NCBI GenBank assembly: GCA_965222505.1
Contig: OZ244956.1
Location: forward strand, 4,030,001-4,094,000
Length of the DNA stretch: 64,000 nt
Direction: 5' to 3'
Source: G965222505 sp965222505
GTDB lineage: Bacteria; Bacteroidota; Rhodothermia; Rhodothermales; DATKEJ01
Shown here: positions 35,817 through 44,081 of the stretch, piece by piece
Position numbering within the stretch: position 1 is the stretch's first letter
How the letters are laid out: the number at the start of each line of letters is the position of its first letter
The notes under the pieces: generated by a model
The model's database searches: none
What the model was told of the DNA's origin: nothing
What the model saw: only the letters and a program-made list of their open reading frames with translations
Translations under genes and position numbers: made by a program

Positions 35817-37403
35817 ATGCACCCCGTCTTTCACACCTTTTTGTGTAGCACCATTGTTGTGCTGTGCTTGTTTTCCTCCACGCAGGCCACTTCGCTTTCG
35901 GATACTGTGCAGGTTCAGACCGGCCTGCTCGCGGGCAACACCCTGGCCGGTAGCGGTGTTAAAACCTACCTCGGCATTCCCTTCGCGGCACCGCCGACGG
36001 GTAACTTACGCTGGCGTCCCCCTCAACCTGCGGCTTCTTGGGATGGGGTTCGCGCAGCCCACGACTTCGCCGATAGCTGTGTGCAGGAACTAACCCGGTC
36101 GCGTCCACCGTGGACAGAGCCGTTTATGGTGCAGGGTGATGCCAGTGAAGATTGCCTCTACCTGAACATATGGACCGCCGCGCCCGATACGGAGGCAAAG
36201 CATCCGGTGCTGGTGTACATCCACGGCGGCGGATTTAACGAAGGGTCAGGATCGGTGGCAACCTACGACGGTGAACGCCTCGCGCAGAAAGGGCTGATTA
36301 TCGTCACCATCAATTATCGACTGAATGTTTTCGGGTTTTTGGCCCACCCGGAACTGACGGCAGCGTCCGAGCACAACGCCTCCGGCAACTACGGGTTGCT
36401 CGATCAGGTGGCCGCCCTGCAATGGGTGCAAGACAACATCGCCGCATTTGGCGGAGATCCTGGTCGGGTGACGGTTGCCGGACAATCCGCCGGGGCCATG
36501 TCCGTGCAATTATTGACTGTTTCACCACTGGCCAAAGGGTTGTTTCATCGGGCGATCATCCAGAGTGGTCCGGGTGGTCTTGCTGCATTTGGGGTGATTT
36601 CTACGAAAGGACTGGGCGCAGCACGGGAAGTGGCCGAACAGGCCGGTGTGGCCTTTGCCGAACAACGCGGACTGGCATCCCTGGAAGCCATGCGGGCGGC
36701 CTCGGTGGAAACCTTGACCGTAAATATGGGTGGGGGTATGCCCTTTCGACCCATTGTCGATGGTTGGTTTCTAACAAAGGGGGTGGATGCCGCCTATGCC
36801 GCCGGACGGCAGCACGATGTGCCCTTGCTCAACGGTATGAATGCTGACGAAGGCAGTTTCTTTCCGGGGTATGGCAAACCCACACCCGAGGCCTTCCGGA
36901 AGCAGGTTGGCGAGCGGTATGGGGATCACGCCGAGGCTTTTCTCAAGCTGTATCCAGCCGATACGGCTGAAGAAACAGGTCGGTCTCAGAAAACGAGTAT
37001 GCAGGACATTGCCCTGGTGGCTCTTAAGCGCATTATGGCCGAGTGGACGGCAGGTGCAACCGCACCGGCATACATGTATTACTTTGACCGGGCCATCCCC
37101 TGGCCACAACGCCCCGAGTTTGGCGCGTTCCACACCGGCGAGGTGCCGTACCTGTTCAACACCTTCCACAAACTGGACCGCCCCTGGGAGCCCGCCGACT
37201 ATGCCCTGGCCGAAACGGTGAACGCCTACTGGATCAACTTTGCCGCTACCGGAAACCCCAATGGCGAAGGTTTGCCGGAATGGCCCGCATATCAACCCGA
37301 CGATCCGCAGTTTATCCGATTAGGGATACCCGTTGAAGCCCAGTCCCGCCCAGATCCGGCCCGTACAGCCTTTTTTGAAACCTACCTGGGTCAGCAGCCG
37401 TAG
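35817..37403 (+). CDS. Type B carboxylesterase, exported
   Basis: 528 residues starting at the ATG at 35817 with signal peptide (HTFLCSTIVVLCLFSSTQA). The carboxylesterase-B fold is marked by LGIPFAAPPTGNLRWRPPQP, EDCLYLNIW, VYIHGGGFNEGS (oxyanion hole), nucleophile Ser224 in VAGQSAGAMS, the Glu of NADEGSFF and the His of GAFHTGEVPYLFNTF. It hydrolyses carboxylic esters in the periplasm or outside. It is transcribed in the same direction as the DAHP synthase and GH3 genes but with gaps of 130 and 36 bp. Confidence 0.93.
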   Translation: MHPVFHTFLCSTIVVLCLFSSTQATSLSDTVQVQTGLLAGNTLAGSGVKTYLGIPFAAPPTGNLRWRPPQPAASWDGVRAAHDFADSCVQELTRSRPPWTEPFMVQGDASEDCLYLNIWTAAPDTEAKHPVLVYIHGGGFNEGSGSVATYDGERLAQKGLIIVTINYRLNVFGFLAHPELTAASEHNASGNYGLLDQVAALQWVQDNIAAFGGDPGRVTVAGQSAGAMSVQLLTVSPLAKGLFHRAIIQSGPGGLAAFGVISTKGLGAAREVAEQAGVAFAEQRGLASLEAMRAASVETLTVNMGGGMPFRPIVDGWFLTKGVDAAYAAGRQHDVPLLNGMNADEGSFFPGYGKPTPEAFRKQVGERYGDHAEAFLKLYPADTAEETGRSQKTSMQDIALVALKRIMAEWTAGATAPAYMYYFDRAIPWPQRPEFGAFHTGEVPYLFNTFHKLDRPWEPADYALAETVNAYWINFAATGNPNGEGLPEWPAYQPDDPQFIRLGIPVEAQSRPDPARTAFFETYLGQQP

Positions 37404-37439
37404 CCGCCTGACCTTTATCGACTTTAACCCCAACGCTCA

Positions 37440-38579
37440 ATGATGTCCTTACGTACGCTGGGCTTTTGGATGGGCCTGCTCTTCCTTCTCCCCAGTATGG
37501 CTTGCACCAGCACACCAGAATCCGTCAATCGGCCCGTCGTGGCCGATAGCCTGGCCTACAAAATCGGTCAGATGCTGATGGTGGGCTTCCGAGGCATGAC
37601 CCTGGAGGACGACAACCCCATCATCGCCGATATCACCCAGCGTCATCTCGGCGGGGTGATCGTTTTCGACTATGACGTGCCGACTAAAAAGGCCGTTCGC
37701 AATATCAAATCTCCGGCCCAGTTGAAAAATCTGATCGCACAGTTGCAAGCCCAGGCCGGGACTCCGCTGCTGGTGGCCATCGATCAGGAAGGGGGGCGGG
37801 TCAACCGGCTCAAGGAGAAGTATGGGTTTTCAGCCTCAGTCTCGGCGCAGGCTTTGGGCACAAAAAACGATCTGACGGCCACCCGTGCGGCGGCCCAGAC
37901 CACGGCCCAGACCCTTGCCGACCTCGGCATCAACCTGAACTTTGCTCCGGTTGTGGATGTGAATACCAATCCCCAGAACCCGGTGATCGGGAAAATCGAA
38001 CGATCCTTTTCGGAGAATCCAGAGGTGGTGTATCAACATGCCGCTGAGGTAACGGCAGCGCATCGCGAAGCCGGAGTTTGGACCGCCCTCAAGCATTTTC
38101 CGGGGCACGGCAGTTCGATGGACGACTCCCACCTGGGCCTGACCGATGTAACGCAGACCTGGGCTCCCCTGGAACTGATTCCTTACGCCAAGCTCATTGA
38201 GGCCGGACAGGTGGATATGATCATGACGGCGCACATCGTTAATCGGAACCTGGAGCCCTCGGGCTTGCCTGCAACCTTATCCGCAGCGATTATGCAAGGG
38301 GTGCTACGGGACAGCCTCGGCTTCGAGGGGGTCATCGTCTCAGACGACATGCAGATGGGCGCCATCACGGAACACTTTGGTCTCGAACCTGCCATTCGTC
38401 AGGCCCTTGAGGCCGGTGTAGACCTCCTGACCTTCGCCAACAACTCCGTCTTCGAGCCGGACATTGCAGAACGGGCCATCGCCATCATCAAAAAACTCGT
38501 CGCCGACGGCGTCATCACAGAGGACCGGATCGATGCCTCCTATCGTCGTCTTGCCAAACTCAAAGCACAGCTTCATTAA
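37440..38579 (+). CDS. GH3 family beta-N-acetylhexosaminidase-like lipoprotein
   Basis: 379 residues with a lipoprotein signal (LGFWMGLLFLLPSMAC). Single-domain GH3 enzyme of the NagZ type: IDQEGGRVNRLKEKYGF, LNFAPVVDVN, KHFPGHGSSMDDSHLGL (from Lys218, including the His-Asp dyad loop) and nucleophile Asp302 in VIVSDDMQMGAI. It should release N-acetylglucosamine from peptidoglycan fragments or chitooligosaccharides. Being exported and probably lipidated, it differs from cytoplasmic NagZ of enterobacteria. The second ATG codon is an equally good start. Confidence 0.9.
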   Translation: MMSLRTLGFWMGLLFLLPSMACTSTPESVNRPVVADSLAYKIGQMLMVGFRGMTLEDDNPIIADITQRHLGGVIVFDYDVPTKKAVRNIKSPAQLKNLIAQLQAQAGTPLLVAIDQEGGRVNRLKEKYGFSASVSAQALGTKNDLTATRAAAQTTAQTLADLGINLNFAPVVDVNTNPQNPVIGKIERSFSENPEVVYQHAAEVTAAHREAGVWTALKHFPGHGSSMDDSHLGLTDVTQTWAPLELIPYAKLIEAGQVDMIMTAHIVNRNLEPSGLPATLSAAIMQGVLRDSLGFEGVIVSDDMQMGAITEHFGLEPAIRQALEAGVDLLTFANNSVFEPDIAERAIAIIKKLVADGVITEDRIDASYRRLAKLKAQLH

Positions 38580-38608
38580 GCGAATGGGTCTGCCGAAAAG
38601 TGATGTGT

Positions 38609-38656
38609 ATTGCGTAAGGTAAATTGCCCTCATGTGGGAGGCTACCCCTACGCAAT
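38609..38656. repeat. Small inverted repeat upstream of the DUF389 gene
   Basis: ATTGCGTA (38609-38616) and TACGCAAT (38649-38656) around 32 bases, with extra G/C pairs inside the arms. There is no T-run. It could be a weak terminator for the GH3 gene or a leader structure. Confidence 0.35.
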
Positions 38657-38701
38657 ATTATTCTAGCACAGCATTGAAGTCCAGCACAACAAGAATCACC
38701 T

Positions 38702-39706
38702 ATGGCCTTACGTCTCGTTGAAATCTACATGCCGGAAGGATTGGAGGGGCTGGTCGATGATCTGAATGACACGTATACCTTGTTGTCTCAGGTCTCGTTT
38801 GATTTGCAGGATGGACGGAAATTGATGCGGGTGTTGATTGAAACCTCTGAAACGGAGTCGTTTCTGGATGAACTGGATCGGCGCATTGGGTCCGAGATTG
38901 ATTTTCGGGCCGTGTTGATGCCGGTGGAGGCTACCTTGCCCCGGCCCCAACCAGACGAAACCGAGGCCCCCAAAGAAAAAAAGCCGCAAGCCGTTGCACG
39001 AATTAGCCGGGAGGAACTCTATCAGGATGTGGACGGGGCCATCCGAAGTTCCAATGTGTTTTATGCCATGGTGGTGCTTTCCACCATCGTCGCGGCGATT
39101 GGGTTGCTGAAAAACAATGTGGCCGTGGTCATCGGGGCGATGGTCATTGCGCCACTGCTGGGGCCGAACATGGCCCTGGCCTTGGGCACGGCCCTTGGTG
39201 ATCCGAAGTTGCTGCGCCGGGCCGCGAAGGTCAATATTGCAGGCGTAAGCATCGCGTTGATTATGGCCATCGTCATTGGATGGGTGTTCAATGTTGATCC
39301 CACAGGACCGGAAGTGGCTTCCCGTACAACGGTGGCCATGTCCGATGTGATATTGGCCCTAGCTGCCGGAGTGGCGGGCACCCTGTCGATTACGCTGGGG
39401 GTGGCCTCCACGCTGGTGGGGGTCATGGTGGCCGTTGCCCTCCTGCCGCCGTTGGTTACCGTGGGCATGATGATCGGCATTGGAGCATGGGACCTGGCCT
39501 ACCGGGCATTTTTGTTGCTGGTGACGAATATCGTCTCGGTCAATTTAGCGGCTGTGAGTACGTTTCTCATCCAGGGGGTGCGGCCCAACTCCTATTTCGA
39601 AATCGAACGGGCCAAAAAGGCTACACGCATTGTTATCATCTTGTGTTTGCTGGCCTTGGGGTTGCTTGCGGTGGCTATCCTGTTAGCCAATGGTACCATT
39701 GGATAG
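38702..39706 (+). CDS. TIGR00341/DUF389 family membrane protein
   Basis: 334 residues. The first 95 form a soluble ferredoxin-like domain (LRLVEIYMPEGLEGLVDDL), followed by a charged linker (EAPKEKKPQAVARISREELY) and six or seven transmembrane helices that contain the family's AIGLLKNNVAVVIGAMVIAP and LLGPNMALALGTALGDPKLL. The function of DUF389 proteins is not established. The gene stands alone, with a hairpin after it. Confidence 0.9.
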   Translation: MALRLVEIYMPEGLEGLVDDLNDTYTLLSQVSFDLQDGRKLMRVLIETSETESFLDELDRRIGSEIDFRAVLMPVEATLPRPQPDETEAPKEKKPQAVARISREELYQDVDGAIRSSNVFYAMVVLSTIVAAIGLLKNNVAVVIGAMVIAPLLGPNMALALGTALGDPKLLRRAAKVNIAGVSIALIMAIVIGWVFNVDPTGPEVASRTTVAMSDVILALAAGVAGTLSITLGVASTLVGVMVAVALLPPLVTVGMMIGIGAWDLAYRAFLLLVTNIVSVNLAAVSTFLIQGVRPNSYFEIERAKKATRIVIILCLLALGLLAVAILLANGTIG

Positions 39707-40026
39707 CCCGATTCCGGTACTTTCGGACCAGTACAATCGGTGCCTTCGACGCATTGTCTACCGTTGGCTTACCAACGTATATTATCAACGGAAGCAACAC
39801 CGGCTCTGTACCAGAAGTGAGGCGCTGCGTACCAGCCGTTAGATGAAAGAACCCTTGATCCCACCAAGGTTGAGAAGCCGAATCGCGATTTAGTGATTCG
39901 GCTTCTTCAGTTGTATCCAACTTCGGGATAAATGATGAATAACGTGCAGGTGTGCGGGGGGCATGGATCGTCTATGCGCCAAAAGCGTGTGACCTACCCG
40001 TTGTTGTGTCCCAAACGCCATCCCTC
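39707..40026. other. Intergenic region with a terminator hairpin
   Basis: 320 bases. It contains the hairpin at 39874-39905; no gene is supported in the rest. Confidence 0.5.
39874..39905 (+). terminator. Terminator-like hairpin after the DUF389 gene
   Basis: Perfect 11-bp stem GAAGCCGAATC / GATTCGGCTTC with a 10-base loop, followed only by TTCAGTTGT, so the T-run is weak. Confidence 0.5.
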
Positions 40027-40212
40027 ATGGCCCCATCGTCTTCCCCGGCCAAGCGCTTTACCCTGAATCGGGCGACCACCAAATGGTTTGTGGCTATTAT
40101 CGTGCTGTCCATTATGGGTATGGCACTGTGGACGGCCTATACCATCCGCGACCTCTCTTCGGATCCGGAGACGCAGGAAGTGTTGGAGAAATGGAAAAAA
40201 CAGGTCGAATAA
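40027..40212 (+). CDS. Small single-pass membrane protein
   Basis: 61 residues from the ATG at 40027: basic N-terminus (SSSPAKRFTLNRATTKW), one transmembrane helix (FVAIIVLSIMGMALWTAYTI) and an acidic/basic C-terminal tail ending EVLEKWKKQVE. No family recognised. It ends 10 bp before the antiporter gene and may be its operon partner. Confidence 0.6.
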   Translation: MAPSSSPAKRFTLNRATTKWFVAIIVLSIMGMALWTAYTIRDLSSDPETQEVLEKWKKQVE

Positions 40213-40222
40213 TCCGGGGTTT

Positions 40223-41158
40223 ATGCTAACTGCACTGCTTTACCTGGCCGGTGGGCTGGTTCTGTTGACCATTGCTGCGGACGTATTGGTCCGGGGCGCA
40301 ACCAACCTCGCACTCCATTTTGGGATTTCCCCCCTAGTGGTGGGCTTGACGGTGGTGGCTTTTGGCACCAGCGCGCCGGAATTGGTGGCGAGTGTGGTCG
40401 CTTCTCTGGAAGGCAGCACAGACATGGCCCTGGGGAATGTCGTCGGCTCCAACATCAGCAACATCGCGCTGGTGCTGGGTCTGGCCGCCGTTATTCGTCC
40501 GATACAGGTAGAACGCCAAATCACCCGGCGCGATGCGCCGCTTGCCCTTGGGGTATCGATACTCCTCGTACTGTTTTTGCTGGACGGTGTGCTGGAGCGC
40601 TGGGAAGGCATGATTCTATTTGCCGGGATTATTGGCTATGTGATCTGGAGCGTGCAGTCGACCCACAAAGGGGTGGATTTGGAGATGCGTGAGGAGGTTG
40701 ATGTAGAACAGGGTGAACAACCCATCTGGAAAGGCGTCGTGTATGTGTTGGTGGGGTTGGTGGGGTTGGCCGTTGGGGCCGATTGGTTCGTCGAAGGGGC
40801 AAAACATATTGCCCATTTGCTCGGCGTGAGTGAGGCTGTGATCGGCCTGACCGTTATGGCCATCGGCACCAGCCTCCCGGAAATCGCGACCGTAGTGGCC
40901 GCATCGCTCCGGGGCATGTCTGACCTGATCACCGGCAATGCCATAGGGTCCAACATCTTCAACATCCTGAGCGTATTGGGGGCCGCTTCATTGGTGGTTC
41001 CCCTCTCGATGGGGAACATCACGTACTTTGACCTCGGCGTATTTGTCGGCTCAGCCCTGTTTGTCTGGCTGATGATGTTTACCCGGCAGGAACTCTCCCG
41101 CTGGGAGGGTATGCTGTTGATTCTGGGTTATGTCATCTACGTCCTGTATCTGTTTTAA
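40223..41158 (+). CDS. Calcium/sodium antiporter (YrbG/CaCA family)
   Basis: 311 residues, about ten transmembrane helices in two homologous halves. Both alpha repeats are clear: TVVAFGTSAPELVASVVASL with GNVVGSNISNIALVLG, and TVMAIGTSLPEIATVVAASL with GNAIGSNIFNILSVLG. A charged cytoplasmic loop (EMREEVDVEQGE) separates the halves. I start at the ATG at 40223, just after the small membrane gene; the frame open upstream overlaps that gene. It exchanges Ca2+ for Na+ (possibly with K+) across the inner membrane. Confidence 0.93.
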   Translation: MLTALLYLAGGLVLLTIAADVLVRGATNLALHFGISPLVVGLTVVAFGTSAPELVASVVASLEGSTDMALGNVVGSNISNIALVLGLAAVIRPIQVERQITRRDAPLALGVSILLVLFLLDGVLERWEGMILFAGIIGYVIWSVQSTHKGVDLEMREEVDVEQGEQPIWKGVVYVLVGLVGLAVGADWFVEGAKHIAHLLGVSEAVIGLTVMAIGTSLPEIATVVAASLRGMSDLITGNAIGSNIFNILSVLGAASLVVPLSMGNITYFDLGVFVGSALFVWLMMFTRQELSRWEGMLLILGYVIYVLYLF

Positions 41159-41161
41159 GCT

Positions 41162-41872
41162 GTGCCTGATCTGATCTCCGCTATCGAAGCTGACCTGGCC
41201 ACACGCGCCGATCCAGCCCATGCCGCCAAAGCCAAACGGTTTAACATCCACGTGAAGATCCTCTATGGGGTGCGTACACCAATCGTGCGTGCCTTCAGCA
41301 AGGACTACTTTCGGGCATTACCGGATCGGTCATGGGATGTGGTTTTGCCACTGTGTGAGGCCCTTCTGGAAACCGGCATCTACGAATGCCGCACGATTGC
41401 CTGGGACTGGAGCTTTCGGTGCAAACGGCAACACCAACCTGTTCACTTCGAGGTTTTCGCCGATTGGCTCGATACCCATGTGGAAGCCTGGAGCGATTGC
41501 GACGACCTGTGTACCCATACCATCGGGCACCTCCTCTGGACCTACCCGATGCTCCTGGAACGGCTCGATGCCTGGACCATCCACCCCAACCGCTGGTTGC
41601 GCCGGGGCAGTGCCGTCTCACTCATCTACCGGTTTCGTAAAGGCGGATCACCGGACCCGGTCTTTCACATCGCCGACCAACTGGTACACGACCAGGACGA
41701 CCTCGTACAGAAGGGGGCAGGCTGGGCACTCAAAGTGGCCGGCCAACTGTACCCAGATGCCCTGTTTACCTACCTGGAACCCCGCCGCCTGACGATGCCG
41801 CGCACCACGCTCCGGTATGCCATTGAAAAACTCCCCCGCGAGACCCGCCAACTCCTTTTGGCAAGGGATTAA
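41162..41872 (+). CDS. DNA alkylation repair protein, AlkD-like HEAT protein
   Basis: 236 residues from the GTG at 41162, 3 bp after the antiporter stop. All-helical HEAT-like protein with the family block YGVRTPIVRAFSKDYF, ECRTIAWDWSFRCKRQ, VEAWSDCDDLCTHTIGHLL and NRWLRRGSAVSLIYRFRKGG. Members of this family bind and sometimes excise alkylated bases. Whether this one keeps glycosylase activity cannot be told; the Trp and Asp in the WSDCDD segment are in the region of the AlkD active residues. Confidence 0.85.
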   Translation: MPDLISAIEADLATRADPAHAAKAKRFNIHVKILYGVRTPIVRAFSKDYFRALPDRSWDVVLPLCEALLETGIYECRTIAWDWSFRCKRQHQPVHFEVFADWLDTHVEAWSDCDDLCTHTIGHLLWTYPMLLERLDAWTIHPNRWLRRGSAVSLIYRFRKGGSPDPVFHIADQLVHDQDDLVQKGAGWALKVAGQLYPDALFTYLEPRRLTMPRTTLRYAIEKLPRETRQLLLARD

Positions 41873-42107
41873 GCGCCTGCGGTTGACATATCTGTTTGAA
41901 CATCAGATATTTAATGCGAATCAGGTATTGTAAACCGAGTAGGTCCCCCTTTCAACCTCGGCATCTTTTTGAAACGAATCCGTGTGACAAAGGGGGGGGC
42001 TAAAGGGGGAATGGATAATCTTGAAGCCGATCTTCAACCCAGGATTCGTGGTACTAATGAAATCAGCATGCATGCCCCGTGTATGTATGCACTCAACCAG
42101 AGGTATT

Positions 42108-42488
42108 ATGGAGCCCACACCATTAGATCGTACGGCAGGGCTTAGCCCGAACCGCGAAAAATTCTGGGGGATGGTAGGTGCGCTCACCGGTTCTGGTTTC
42201 GGCATTGGGGCCGCCCTGATTGCCTACTTCATCGACGGTATGCCGATGCGTGAGTCCGGTATGTACCCGTCCATCTTCAAACGCCCCGACCTGTTGGCGC
42301 TCGATGTCTTCTTGTTGATCGGGTTGTGCGTAGGAGCCGCCTTCGGGATAGCTGGTCTGCTGTATGCCCGAAACGGGAAGTACCCACGTACCGATGCCTA
42401 TGGCGCGATGCTCATGGCCGTAATTCTGCTGCTGCTCTGCGGCGTGATTCTGTTTATCCGGCTCTCGGCTTTGCTTGGGACTGTGTGA
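42108..42488 (+). CDS. Three-helix membrane protein of unknown function
   Basis: 126 residues from the ATG at 42108 with AGAGG 6 bases before it. A polar N-terminus is followed by three transmembrane helices: MVGALTGSGFGIGAALIAYF, the LLALDVFLLIGLCVGAAFGI segment and AMLMAVILLLLCGVILFI. I do not recognise the family. It converges on the HTH gene with only 1 bp between stops. Confidence 0.6.
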   Translation: MEPTPLDRTAGLSPNREKFWGMVGALTGSGFGIGAALIAYFIDGMPMRESGMYPSIFKRPDLLALDVFLLIGLCVGAAFGIAGLLYARNGKYPRTDAYGAMLMAVILLLLCGVILFIRLSALLGTV

Positions 42489-42489
42489 A

Positions 42490-43044
42490 TCAGGCGGCCT
42501 GAGAACGAACGGGCAGCGGCAAGGCGACCACGGCCGGTTCGGCAGCGCTTTTGGGGGACAGGTGTTTGAGGAGCCAGTTCCGAAAGACGTCGGCTTCCTC
42601 GGTTTTGCCCGTCCATCGTGCGCGGTTGAACATCATCATGGCCATCATCAGGGCATGGTGTTGCCCGGCCCGGTCGCCGGCTTTTTCGTAGGTTCGGTAC
42701 AACTGGTCGATGTAGGCCACGCTCCGGCGGGCCGCCGGTTTGTTTTTGAAGGCGAGACGGCCCACAAAGGCTTTCGAGTATACGTTCATCGCATGGGCTG
42801 TGGACGTGTACAGGTCGAAGTACCCATGCAACAGACCGGCCCGTTGCAACACCGTTGCCACGTAGCTGGGCCGGGCATCGGTGAGGGCGGCCAGCTCTTC
42901 AAGGTCGTGAATACCGGCTTCAAACAGCACCCGAATTTGATCTTTCTTCGAGGCCGGCCGGGCACTAGACAAGGGTTGAGCAGTAGCCGCAGGGGCCGGG
43001 GTTGAGGCCCGGCGCTCGGTGTGCTCAGAAACATTCCGCGTCAT
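42490..43044 (-). CDS. HTH-type protein of unknown function
   Basis: 184 residues. A low-complexity Ala/Pro-rich start leads to a helix-turn-helix-like segment (residues 33-70: KKDQIRVLFEAGIHDLEELA, then ALTDARPSYVATVLQRAGLL). A helical middle with a Met/His-rich stretch (GQHHALMMAMMMFNRARW) follows and the tail is Ala-rich. It probably binds DNA, but no family is recognised. Confidence 0.6.
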   Translation of the reverse strand: MTRNVSEHTERRASTPAPAATAQPLSSARPASKKDQIRVLFEAGIHDLEELAALTDARPSYVATVLQRAGLLHGYFDLYTSTAHAMNVYSKAFVGRLAFKNKPAARRSVAYIDQLYRTYEKAGDRAGQHHALMMAMMMFNRARWTGKTEEADVFRNWLLKHLSPKSAAEPAVVALPLPVRSQAA

Positions 43045-43136
43045 GGTTGGTCGAGGTTTAGGGAAGCGGTTTTATTTATCTAATACATATTACGCACATA
43101 TGCTAGATATGTTTCGTTTTTGATCTTTCTGATTCA

Positions 43137-43985
43137 TTGTTAAATCATGTAAATAAAGTGGGTTATTTGCTGTCTCTCTTGATATGTTTTGGCAGTTTTG
43201 TGTGTCGTCCGGCTGAGCAGGCAGAAGTGCCGGTGCCGGTTGCTCCGGCGGCAGACACAACGCTAACCATCACTTACCTCGCCAACGAAGGCTTGCTCTT
43301 GTGTAGCGCCGATGCAGGGGTACTGATCGACGTGTTGTTTCGGGCCGGGATTGATCCCTATGCGAAGGTGCCGCCCGATGCTTTGGAAGCCGCAGAAATG
43401 GCACAGCCGCCCTATGACGTCGATGCCGTGCTGGTGTCCCATCCCCACCGGGATCACTTCGATCCGGCCTCCGTCGCGCGGCATCTGGAAAACAATCCCA
43501 GCGCCCGCTTGATCTCGTCACAACAGGTGGTCGATGCGGTGCAGGGTGTTGATGCGGAGATGGGGGGGCAGATGGTTGCCGTTACGCCGGATTGGGGGCA
43601 ACGGGACACGGTGCAAGCGGGTGGGGCGCGTATTGATGTCTTGCGCATCCGGCATGGCAGCCGGCGCAACTACGGCATTCACAACCTGGGGCACATCATC
43701 GAACTGGGTGGCAAAAAAGTGCTCCACATTGGTGATGCCGAAATGGACCCTGCACACTTCGCGCCCTTCAACCTCCCCGATGCCGGGGTTGACGTGGCCC
43801 TTATTCCGTTCTGGTTTTTGACAGATGCTACCGGTCGGTCCATCGTCAATCAACACATTCGCCCCAACCATATCATAGCCGTGCACCTGCCCCCCTCGGA
43901 AGCTGCGCGTTGGGGGCCGGTCATCCGCTCTCATTATCCGGCTGCTCAAATCGCCCGGCAGTCAGGACAGCAATGGTATTATTGA
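43137..43985 (+). CDS. MBL-fold metallo-hydrolase, exported
   Basis: 282 residues from the TTG at 43137; a GTG at 43158 is an alternative. The N-terminus is a signal, possibly lipidated (YLLSLLICFGSFVC). The metallo-beta-lactamase fold shows the metal site HPHRDHFD, then GHIIELGGKKVLHIGDAEMD and a late HIIAVHLPPSE. It resembles UlaG-like or phosphodiesterase-like MBL proteins, but the substrate is unknown. It ends 96 bp before the defence operon and is probably not part of it. Confidence 0.8.
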   Translation: MLNHVNKVGYLLSLLICFGSFVCRPAEQAEVPVPVAPAADTTLTITYLANEGLLLCSADAGVLIDVLFRAGIDPYAKVPPDALEAAEMAQPPYDVDAVLVSHPHRDHFDPASVARHLENNPSARLISSQQVVDAVQGVDAEMGGQMVAVTPDWGQRDTVQAGGARIDVLRIRHGSRRNYGIHNLGHIIELGGKKVLHIGDAEMDPAHFAPFNLPDAGVDVALIPFWFLTDATGRSIVNQHIRPNHIIAVHLPPSEAARWGPVIRSHYPAAQIARQSGQQWYY

Positions 43986-44081
43986 GTCATTCTGGTTTAT
44001 TCCTCGTTGTGCTTGCCAGTCTAGTACGCATGATGTAGGTTCAAGTCAGAAAGAGTTGGATTTGAAATACGCCTACCCCTG

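Noticed and set aside
38609..38656. Rho-independent terminator after the GH3 gene
   Set aside because: The stem is short with a 32-base interval and there is no T-run, so it is listed only as an inverted repeat.
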